From the NCBI GenBank assembly GCA_900545865.1, contig URAN01000094.1:1-6392 (forward strand): a DNA stretch of 6,392 bases, read 5' to 3'. The DNA comes from an uncultured Eubacteriales bacterium. GTDB taxonomy: Bacteria > Bacillota > Clostridia > Monoglobales > Monoglobaceae. A program made the position numbers and the translations under genes. Of this stretch, positions 1-5,255 are shown one piece after another (position 1 is the stretch's first letter; every line of letters begins with the position of its first letter). The notes below the pieces were generated by a model. The model was given only the letters and a program-made list of their open reading frames with translations. It was not told the DNA's origin and ran no database searches.

Positions 1-23
1 TCGTTCTCTCTTCCTATAAACAT
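1..23 (-). CDS. Start of a gene running off the window, probably an AAA-family ATPase
   Basis: Only the first seven codons and part of the eighth are present, reading MFIGREN on the minus strand. The start is supported by a GGAGG ribosome binding site at 32-36 with good spacing (8 nt), and by a perfect consensus promoter further upstream. From memory of the family, M-F-I-G-R-E is the typical opening of DUF234/archaeal-type AAA ATPases, where it precedes a Walker A motif of the GRRRVGKT kind. That motif lies outside the window, so the family call rests on seven residues plus context. The presence of a gene start is much better supported than its identity. Confidence 0.5.
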
Positions 24-36
24 ACGCTCGCCTCCG

Positions 37-74
37 TATAGTATATTTAGATATACTATATTATAATATACTAT
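37..74. repeat. Operator-like TATACTA repeats
   Basis: A perfect 10-bp inverted repeat (TATAGTATAT at 37-46, ATATACTATA at 51-60) is separated by the 4-nt spacer TTAG. A further direct copy, ATATACTAT, lies at 66-74. The palindrome covers the expected transcription start and touches the -10 of the minus-strand promoter at 60-88. The third copy sits inside that promoter's spacer. This arrangement is typical of a repressor operator with an accessory half-site, and the binding protein is unknown. AT-rich DNA makes chance repeats easier, but a 10-bp perfect match exactly over the start site is suggestive. Confidence 0.5.
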
Positions 75-88
75 TACGGTTTTGTCAA
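60..88 (-). promoter_or_regulatory. Consensus sigma-A promoter of the left-edge gene
   Basis: On the minus strand, TTGACA (83-88) and TATAAT (60-65) are separated by exactly 17 nt, a perfect match to the housekeeping consensus. The predicted start is near position 53. That gives a leader of about 30 nt before the ATG at 23, with a GGAGG site in it. Confidence 0.75.
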
Positions 89-130
89 GAATTTAAATTC
101 AATATAATCAATGTAACAGCCGCAAAACAT

Positions 131-316
131 TCATATTCTCTTTCCCAGATTCAAAAACGCATATGTAAAATCCATATGTCTTTGAACTCGGTCTTTTTGT
201 GTCAATGTTATCAATAACGGGTCGCCCTCGCGGATACGCATTGTACGGCGGATTTCTTTCGGAATTACAATTCGCCCGAGGTCGTCTATTCTTCTTACTA
301 TTCCTGTTGCTTTCAT
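131..316 (-). CDS. Truncated SpoVT/AbrB-like transition-state regulator
   Basis: This encodes 61 residues. Residues 1-36 (MKATGIVRRIDDLGR, then IVIPKEIRR, then IREGDPL) match the N-terminal swapped-hairpin DNA-binding domain of SpoVT and AbrB almost residue for residue, as I recall these families. In both families the protein then continues with a strand like EIYTDREGEVI and, in SpoVT, a GAF-like domain to about 180 residues. Here the match stops at residue 36. The remaining 25 residues (L-I-T-L-T-Q-K-D-R-V onward) resemble neither family, and I found no continuation in another frame before position 1. The start is supported by AAAGGAG upstream with about 10 nt spacing. It could be a minimal DNA-binding protein, or a gene broken by a deletion or fusion. 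It lies upstream of the left-edge gene, which has its own promoter. Confidence 0.55.
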   Translation of the reverse strand: MKATGIVRRIDDLGRIVIPKEIRRTMRIREGDPLLITLTQKDRVQRHMDFTYAFLNLGKRI

Positions 317-382
317 ATATATAAAACTCCTTTTTGCAATATTTTTTATTCACATTTCATATTATCTGCAAATAAAGGTGTT

Positions 383-544
383 TTATGTAATTTTATATTT
401 GGTTTTAATTGGCAGTTTTAAACACACCGCTTCAATAAGATTTTCAACTTCTGCCAAATTTATATCGGCGTTAAGCTCACACCGGCATACATCCCAATGC
501 ATATTTCTTTTTTCGCTATCAACTATTTCCCACGATTTTTTCAT
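383..544 (-). CDS. Possible small hypothetical protein (53 residues)
   Basis: The frame starts at an ATG (MKKSWEIVDSEK...) and ends at TAA (383-385), with the start 37 nt past the stop codon of the peptidase on the same strand. The composition looks protein-like: alternating charged and hydrophobic residues, three cysteines (20, 22, 41) and an acidic stretch around N-A-D-I-N-L-A-E-V-E-N (residues 25-35). The frame is also open for 11 codons upstream of the ATG without a standard start, so the N-terminus is uncertain or the gene may be truncated. The ribosome binding site is weak (GGA only 3 nt from the ATG). I do not recognise the family and assign no function. Confidence 0.35.
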   Translation of the reverse strand: MKKSWEIVDSEKRNMHWDVCRCELNADINLAEVENLIEAVCLKLPIKTKYKIT

Positions 545-581
545 ATTTCCAAGTGTTTGAATGGCAACCGATTTTTCTCAA

Positions 582-2141
582 TTAAAATTCAGCCGCACGG
601 CACAACGGTCTTATATTATCCGGTTTATCGAACAAAAACGCCTTATATACTGTGTTTTCCGTTCGTTTCCATTCTTTCGGCAGCGAAATTATTTTTTCTA
701 TCTCTGTATCAAAATCAATCGGCTCAATATAAACATCTTTCAATGTACTGTTAGCATAGCATACAAGAACAAGCTGTTTTACACCGCTTTGAGCAACGAC
801 TTTCACCTGTGATTCGCTTATAAATTCAACATAATTATTAGGCTTGTCCTCAATTTTTGTAAACGCCTTGATACGCGGAGCAGCCTCAAACGCCATCCAA
901 CCTCCTCTGTACAAATAGGATTTACCTGCACTTTCGTTAAGCGTTATATATCCGTTTTGAACCGTTGCAACCACTGCAAAGCTGCTGCCGTTTTCAATCT
1001 TTACGGGTACATCAAGCTCTATGCAATTAAAGCCGCCGTATTCCAAATCAACGGTTTTTGACGCAGCCGGCACCATATTTTGAGGATTAAAATCTTTTTC
1101 CGAAACGTTGGTATAAACTTCAACGGTACATTCCGTATTCTGTCCCGAAATTCCAACACTGACCGCTTTTATTTGTTCACTTTTCTCCGCCGTTCCCTTT
1201 TTCGCTTTAAAAACATTTGCAGCCTTTGTAATTTTTACCAGACTTCCTATTCCAAAGTCCTCTGCCTTTGCATCATAAAAATAGTTATAGTCATACTTAT
1301 TGTTTACCGCATAGTCAAAAGCATAAATCTGTTCACAGGTAACCTCGTACGAAAGATAAAAATACGGCAATGAATTATAACTGTTTTTAACCAGCCAGCC
1401 GCCGTTCAGCTTTGCTCCTCCCGGAACAAAACTCTCCGCCGAAAGCGTATCGTCCCAGCCGATAACCGTACAAGCGTGCGGCTGTCCGCTTTTGTCGTTA
1501 TTCGGATTATATCGTTCGGCCTCCCTTGCATTATTATACGAAAAAGTGACTGCCCCGTATTTCACAATGGCACGTTTCATCTTTTCTCTTGCATCGGTGC
1601 TTTGCGCAAGGTTCGCACCGTCCACCAAAATTGCACTTTCCAGCTTATATTCCGCACCGGTCCAGCCGTTTATATTATACGGCAAATTCGCACTGACCGG
1701 GCCGCACCAAGTTGAAAGCAGTCCGGCGGCATACTTTGTTCCGCTGCCCGAATATTTCCATTCACCGGATTGCGGCGTTCTCTCTCCCGATGTATTCCCC
1801 AAAGGATCCGCGCCTCGATTATGTCTTGCGTACCCTATCTGCTGCGGCGACAAAAAACACGCTCTCGCCGTAACCGCTGTATCGATACCTTTTCTCAACA
1901 CAGATGCTTCCGATGCGCTTGCTGTTGAATATGCCCAGCACAGTGATGTGTTACCCTGATCCCTGACAGGCGTTATTATTCCGTATTCACGGCTGTCAAA
2001 CCTCGGCTGTGCCGCAAGCATTTCAATATCGGCGTTTCTTAAGGACTCCGGTGACTTTATATCGTCCGCATATGCTGTCTGCGTCAAAAATGCCGCAACA
2101 CATACAACGCCCCAAAATATATGCATTAATTTAGCTTTCAT
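582..2141 (-). CDS. Secreted C1 (papain-family) cysteine peptidase with lectin-like domain
   Basis: This encodes 519 residues. A Sec signal peptide is clear: a basic start (MKAK), a hydrophobic core at residues 8-20, and an A-Y-A cleavage site before D26. The mature protein carries the papain catalytic set. Gln62 is the oxyanion-hole residue and Cys68 the nucleophile, in V-R-D-Q-G-N-T-S-L-C-W. His222 lies in Q-P-H-A-C-T-V-I-G-W-D-D and Asn253 in G-G-W-L-V-K-N-S. After about residue 290 comes a beta-rich region (roughly 295-430) that fits the lectin-like domain found behind C1 domains in clostridial peptidases, then a short C-terminal part of unknown role. There is no sortase motif or membrane anchor, so it is probably released or loosely wall-attached and degrades extracellular protein or peptide. 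There is no obvious propeptide of normal length. The ATG at 2141 is preceded by a modest AAAGGG site, and the gene has its own promoter at 2262-2290. Confidence 0.85.
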   Translation of the reverse strand: MKAKLMHIFWGVVCVAAFLTQTAYADDIKSPESLRNADIEMLAAQPRFDSREYGIITPVRDQGNTSLCWAYSTASASEASVLRKGIDTAVTARACFLSPQQIGYARHNRGADPLGNTSGERTPQSGEWKYSGSGTKYAAGLLSTWCGPVSANLPYNINGWTGAEYKLESAILVDGANLAQSTDAREKMKRAIVKYGAVTFSYNNAREAERYNPNNDKSGQPHACTVIGWDDTLSAESFVPGGAKLNGGWLVKNSYNSLPYFYLSYEVTCEQIYAFDYAVNNKYDYNYFYDAKAEDFGIGSLVKITKAANVFKAKKGTAEKSEQIKAVSVGISGQNTECTVEVYTNVSEKDFNPQNMVPAASKTVDLEYGGFNCIELDVPVKIENGSSFAVVATVQNGYITLNESAGKSYLYRGGWMAFEAAPRIKAFTKIEDKPNNYVEFISESQVKVVAQSGVKQLVLVCYANSTLKDVYIEPIDFDTEIEKIISLPKEWKRTENTVYKAFLFDKPDNIRPLCRAAEF

Positions 2142-2229
2142 TTTGTTATCGCCCTTTCATATCAATTCAAAATCCGCAGCTCTGCGCTTGCAAATTTATT
2201 GCTGTATATTCCCCTTTAGTTCAGCAAAC

Positions 2230-2266
2230 AAAATGGTTATCAGGAACAATTCCTGATAACCATTTT
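2230..2266. repeat. Perfect 17-bp palindrome over the peptidase promoter start region
   Basis: The arms at 2230-2246 and 2250-2266 are perfect reverse complements with a 3-nt spacer (core GGTTATCAGGAA / TTCCTGATAACC). The right arm overlaps five bases of the -10 box of the minus-strand promoter and includes the predicted start near 2255. Most transcripts from this promoter would therefore lack half of the stem, which favours a protein-binding operator over an RNA hairpin. For a transcript reading through from the AraC-type gene, the same element would form a hairpin followed by TTTTGTTTG and could act as a weak terminator. Both roles are possible. Confidence 0.6.
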
Positions 2267-2290
2267 ACTGTAAATGTTTGCGTTTGTCAA
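2262..2290 (-). promoter_or_regulatory. Sigma-A promoter of the C1 peptidase gene
   Basis: On the minus strand a perfect TTGACA (2285-2290) and TAAAAT (2262-2267) are spaced by 17 nt. The predicted start near 2255 leaves a leader of about 114 nt before the ATG at 2141. I saw no riboswitch in that leader. Confidence 0.7.
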
Positions 2291-2403
2291 CACAAGAATT
2301 TGAAATATTTAATTTTTACGTTCAATTTCGTTTTTATGCACAATAAAAAATATAATATTTATATTACCATCACAGAAAGGCAGGTTTAAATCTTATAATT
2401 TAG

Positions 2404-2502
2404 CTAACCGTTTCTCATTTTATTATTAAGCTCTCTCTGTTTTATGGTTTCTGTTATCGGTTTTATTACTTTTAGAACCGCAACAGGCTTTCGTGTTTCA
2501 CG
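2404..2502 (-). pseudogene. Possible gene remnant, 32 open codons without a start
   Basis: In the otherwise gene-free interval 2142-2562, one minus-strand frame is open between a TAA (2503-2505) and a TAG (2404-2406) and has no standard start codon until near its end. It reads as a protein-like segment with V-L-K-V-I-K-P-I-T-E-T-I and K-Q-R-E-L-N-N-K-M-R. From memory this resembles the segment just before the catalytic domain of some clostridial large serine recombinases, which continue K-L-R-V-C-A-Y-C-R-V-S. Here it ends after M-R-N-G and no catalytic motif follows. A chance open frame is a real alternative. Confidence 0.2.
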
Positions 2503-2562
2503 TTATGCTCACGCAAAAACATTCCACATCTATTATATTCATTTTTTCATTAAAGCTTGAAT

Positions 2563-3339
2563 TTAAATTTTCGTCACATTTGTCAAGCGATATTCGCTTG
2601 GTGATTTACCGCTCATTTTTTTGAAAATTCTGTTGAAATTTCTGACGCTGCCGAAACCGCTTTCGAGAGCAATTTCTGTCAGTTTTTTTGTCGGATCCGA
2701 AATTATTTCGCACGCCGCTTCAAATCGGCACATATTGAGAAATTCTTTAAAATTCATCATAAAGAATTTATGAAATATTCCGGAAAAATAGTGATACTCA
2801 TAGCCGAGATCCGCAGCAGCTTGGCGAAGCGTCAGGTTTTCCGCAAAATTTTCGTATACATAGCTCAAAATCTTAGCGGCAAGCTCTCCGCCCATGCGTA
2901 CGTCTGCCACCTCAGCGTGAACCACACACTGCGAGGCGAGCAGGTAAAGGCAGCCGATAAGCGTGTAAAGGTCAGCGGTTTGGCGACAGAAAAGGGATTT
3001 TGTCAAAAAGCTTTCGCAATCGGAATCACATTTGAATTTGGAAAAAATCGTGCCGCCGTATTCCTTTGCGAATTTCGGGAAAAAGTCCTCCGAAAAAACG
3101 CCCACCCACACGTGCGAGCCTTGTGGTATATCGAGTGAATGCGGAACATTCGGCGGAATAATCAGGCATTCACCGCACAGCATTGTCGTTTGTATTTCAT
3201 TATATGTAAGCTGCATTTCGCCGTCAGTGACATATATTATCTCAAAGTTTTTGTGAAAGTGCATTTTATATATAGTTTTTTCGTATATAAATATGTTATA
3301 GTTATAATTTCCGATTGAATTGGAGATTTGATGAATCAT
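2563..3339 (-). CDS. AraC-family transcriptional regulator with N-terminal cupin domain
   Basis: This encodes 258 residues, a normal length for the family. Residues about 20-90 form a cupin-type sensor domain (H27-F-H29 with E33, then a P-P-N-V-P-H67-S segment), the usual effector-binding pocket. Residues about 150-255 hold the two helix-turn-helix units. The first spans about 169-190 (L-R-Q-A-A-A-D-L-G-Y). The second, about 220-250, carries the AraC signature (I-A-L-E-S-G-F-G-S-V-R-N-F-N-R-I-F-K, then G-K-S-P-S-E-Y-R). The gene is divergent from the GRE activase and GRE genes, so a local activator responding to the enzyme's substrate or a related compound is likely by context. The ATG has a GAGGTGG ribosome binding site 7 nt upstream. 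The promoter matches the consensus perfectly, so the regulator may be made constitutively. Confidence 0.88.
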   Translation of the reverse strand: MIHQISNSIGNYNYNIFIYEKTIYKMHFHKNFEIIYVTDGEMQLTYNEIQTTMLCGECLIIPPNVPHSLDIPQGSHVWVGVFSEDFFPKFAKEYGGTIFSKFKCDSDCESFLTKSLFCRQTADLYTLIGCLYLLASQCVVHAEVADVRMGGELAAKILSYVYENFAENLTLRQAAADLGYEYHYFSGIFHKFFMMNFKEFLNMCRFEAACEIISDPTKKLTEIALESGFGSVRNFNRIFKKMSGKSPSEYRLTNVTKI

Positions 3340-3353
3340 AACAATTCCACCTC

Positions 3354-3417
3354 ATATCTTAACCTTTGTCTATAATTATATAATTATTTTCTTGCATTGT
3401 CAAGTCTTTTAAGATAT
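3354..3417. promoter_or_regulatory. Inverted 9-mer pair flanking the divergent promoters, candidate regulator half-sites
   Basis: ATATCTTAA (3354-3362) and its exact reverse complement TTAAGATAT (3409-3417) bracket the divergent promoters with 46 nt between them. The right copy overlaps the -10 of the activase promoter. The left copy lies in the leader of the regulator gene. AraC-type proteins often bind separated half-sites and can loop DNA, so these are candidates for autoregulation and operon control. The AT-rich composition lowers the significance. Confidence 0.4.
3375..3403 (-). promoter_or_regulatory. Consensus sigma-A promoter of the AraC-family gene
   Basis: On the minus strand TTGACA (3398-3403) and TATAAT (3375-3380) are separated by 17 nt, a perfect consensus. 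The predicted start near 3368 gives a leader of about 29 nt with GAGGTGG before the ATG. Confidence 0.75.
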
Positions 3418-3420
3418 ATT
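3392..3420 (+). promoter_or_regulatory. Probable activator-dependent promoter of the activase-GRE operon
   Basis: TTGCAT (3392-3397), 17 nt, TATATT (3415-3420). The -10 is good (5 of 6) but the -35 matches only at TTG, as expected for a promoter that needs an activator. The predicted start near 3426 would leave a leader of only about 15 nt, beginning at the ribosome binding site itself. The -35 directly abuts the -35 of the opposing promoter, so polymerase could hardly occupy both at once. Confidence 0.45.
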
Positions 3421-3441
3421 AAAGACAGGAGGTCGATTTGA

Positions 3442-4269
3442 ATGAACGGGATAATATTTTCGATTGAGGAATTTTCTATATATGACGGGCCGGGGATAAG
3501 AAGTACGGTGTTTTTAAAAGGCTGTCCCTTGAGGTGCAGCTGGTGCCACAATCCCGAAGGCATGAATACATATCGGGAGCTTATGAAAAATCCGAACGGC
3601 TGTATACATTGCGGAAGCTGCTTGGATAAAGGCGGCAGATTGACCGAGGAAAGTATAAAAAAGTGTCCGATGAATCTGATACGGATGTGTGGTGAAACGG
3701 TTGAGCCTAACGAGCTTTGTGTACGGCTTTTGAAGAATGAGGATATGTATTCGGACGGGGGCGGAGTTACCTTTTCCGGCGGCGAGCCGCTATATCAAAG
3801 CGATTTTTTGCTTGCCTGTCTTGAAAACTTAAAGGATAGGGTTCATACGGCAGTGCAGACAAGCGGCTTTTGCAGCGAACCGACCTTTGAAAATATTCTT
3901 GCTGCGGCGGATTATTTTCTTTTTGATTTAAAACTTGCTGACGAAAAGGAGCATATCCGATATACCGGTGTTTCAAATAAGCTGATTCGAAAAAATTTCA
4001 AAAGGCTTGCAGCGTCGGGAAAAAGCTTTGTTACAAGGATTCCTCTGATTCCGGGTGTTACCGATACCGAACACAATATAGAAGCAATAGCGGAGTTTAT
4101 GAACAAAAACGGAGTTTTTTATGCCGAACTTATGCCATACAACAAAATGGCGGGTGGAAAATATAAGGCAATCGGAATGGAATATCGGCCGGACTTTGAC
4201 CCGACAGCCGAAGTAAAAATAAGGAAAGCTATATTTAAAAACCATAATATAGAAATAACAATTTTGTGA
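3442..4269 (+). CDS. Glycyl radical enzyme activating enzyme (radical SAM)
   Basis: This encodes 275 residues. The N-terminus I-F-S-I-E-E-F-S-I-Y-D-G-P-G-I-R-S-T-V-F-L-K-G-C-P is the classic start of the PflA family. The radical SAM cluster is C28-x3-C32-x2-C35. A ferredoxin-like insert follows with Cys54, 57, 60 and 75 (C-I-H-C-G-S-C ... K-C-P), enough for one auxiliary [4Fe-4S] cluster. Most non-PFL activases carry two. Cys83 and Cys93 are nearby but not in a second standard motif. The SAM-binding S-G-G-E-P lies at 112-116. The family role is to cleave SAM reductively and abstract hydrogen from the active-site glycine of the partner enzyme. The start is firm: AGGAGG at 3427-3432, 9 nt before the ATG. 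The GRE gene begins 14 nt after the stop, so the two are co-transcribed. The family is certain; the substrate class of its partner is not. Confidence 0.92.
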   Translation: MNGIIFSIEEFSIYDGPGIRSTVFLKGCPLRCSWCHNPEGMNTYRELMKNPNGCIHCGSCLDKGGRLTEESIKKCPMNLIRMCGETVEPNELCVRLLKNEDMYSDGGGVTFSGGEPLYQSDFLLACLENLKDRVHTAVQTSGFCSEPTFENILAAADYFLFDLKLADEKEHIRYTGVSNKLIRKNFKRLAASGKSFVTRIPLIPGVTDTEHNIEAIAEFMNKNGVFYAELMPYNKMAGGKYKAIGMEYRPDFDPTAEVKIRKAIFKNHNIEITIL

Positions 4270-4283
4270 GGAGTGTGTTTTAT

Positions 4284-5252
4284 ATGACAGAGAGAGTGAA
4301 GGAACTGCTGCGGCTGCTGAAATCAAAGGAGCATAAAAAACAGAGAGAACATACAGAGCAACCGGAATGCGGGGATTTATACGATGTAAACCACAGGGCG
4401 GAATATTTTGAAAAAATATTGGAACACGAAAAGCCTATTATTTTCGAAAATGACAGGATAGGGTTTAATCGCAGCGATGATTGTACGATTGCGTCATCAG
4501 GAGGAAATGTGACGCCCGACTATTATTACGTAATTTCAAACGGTTTTGACAAAATTACCGAAGAAATTCGGGAAAGCCGCAAAAAGCATCCCGAAAATTC
4601 GGAATATGCCAACGCCCTGCTGAGGTGTATCGATGCGGCATACAAGCTGGCGGGTAAATACAAGACTCGTGCAAAGGAGCTTGGAAACAAGGAGCTTTAT
4701 AATGCGCTCTGTCACATTCCGCATAAAGGCGCAAACAGCTTTTACGAGGCGTGTGTATTTCTGAAACTGTCAATCTTTCTAATAAGAATGGATTTTGCAA
4801 ATCATATAACTCTCGGAAGATTCGACCAATATATGTACTCGTTTTATCTTAAGGATAAAGAACGGGGTGTTTCGGATGAGGAAATATTTGAAATAATCGA
4901 AGAATTTTTCATCTCGATAAACTTTGATACCGACCTTTATTTTGGGTTTCAGCAGGGCGACAACGGACAAAGTATGGTTTTGGGCGGCTTTGACAGAGAA
5001 GGCAAAAGTATGTTTAACGAGCTTTCGAAAATGTGTATGGATGCGTCAATGGAGCTGTTGCTGATTGATCCAAAGATAAATTTGAGAGTGGGCAAGAATA
5101 CGCCGAATGAACTTTTTGAGTATGCAACACATATGACGAAAAAGGGACTTGGATTTCCGCAATATTGCAACGATGATGTTGTTGTGCCGGGCTTGGTTAA
5201 ACTTGGCTATGATATAGATGACGCGCTTGATTATACCGTTGCGGCGTGCTAG
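4284..5252 (+). CDS. Glycyl radical enzyme (PFL-like), N-terminal half up to an in-frame amber codon
   Basis: This codes for 322 residues, then TAG. I chose the ATG at 4284 over a GTG at 4266 because AGGAG (4269-4273) sits 10 nt before it and overlaps the activase stop. PFL-domain landmarks, in order: L-G-R-F-D-Q-Y-M-Y-S-F-Y (about 177-188), V-L-G-G-F-D-R-E-G (232-240), N-L-R-V-G-K-N-T-P (266-274), G-F-P-Q-Y-C-N-D-D-V-V-V-P (290-302), and the cysteine loop D-Y-T-V-A-A-C ending at Cys322. By alignment Cys322 is the thiyl-radical cysteine. The N-terminal region is about 100 residues shorter than in E. coli PFL, where the cysteine is near 418-419. The usual G-C-V-E-P of glycerol/choline-type eliminases reads A-C-amber-E-F here, so the substrate is unknown. 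The frame continues directly into the C-terminal half (5253-6260). The whole is best read as one 658-codon gene with an internal TAG. Confidence 0.85.
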   Translation: MTERVKELLRLLKSKEHKKQREHTEQPECGDLYDVNHRAEYFEKILEHEKPIIFENDRIGFNRSDDCTIASSGGNVTPDYYYVISNGFDKITEEIRESRKKHPENSEYANALLRCIDAAYKLAGKYKTRAKELGNKELYNALCHIPHKGANSFYEACVFLKLSIFLIRMDFANHITLGRFDQYMYSFYLKDKERGVSDEEIFEIIEEFFISINFDTDLYFGFQQGDNGQSMVLGGFDREGKSMFNELSKMCMDASMELLLIDPKINLRVGKNTPNELFEYATHMTKKGLGFPQYCNDDVVVPGLVKLGYDIDDALDYTVAAC

Positions 5253-5255
5253 GAG
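5247..5255 (+). other. In-frame amber codon inside the catalytic C-x-E motif
   Basis: TGC (Cys322), TAG, GAG (Glu324). In GREs of the eliminase/decarboxylase type the catalytic cysteine and glutamate are separated by one residue, and the amber codon occupies that middle position. Single-base changes from TGG (Trp), CAG (Gln), TTG (Leu) and several other codons would create it; a valine codon GTG would need two. My unverified recollection is that some uncharacterised GREs have Trp here. No frame change, other stop or gap is seen on either side. Confidence 0.9.

Noticed and set aside
108..353. Minus-strand 81-codon frame overlapping the SpoVT-like gene
   Set aside because: It is a frame shadow. 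The overlapping frame carries the clear SpoVT/AbrB motif and the ribosome binding site. I also checked it as a frameshifted continuation of SpoVT and found no family match.
1492..1959. Long plus-strand frame (155 codons) within the peptidase gene
   Set aside because: It is antisense to a well-supported peptidase with signal peptide and full catalytic set, and shows no motifs of its own.
4266..4283. GTG at 4266 as the GRE start
   Set aside because: It overlaps the activase stop and has no ribosome binding site upstream. The ATG at 4284 has AGGAG at proper distance.
5250..5252. Selenocysteine at the interrupted codon
   Set aside because: The codon is TAG, not TGA, and the catalytic cysteine is present as TGC just before it.
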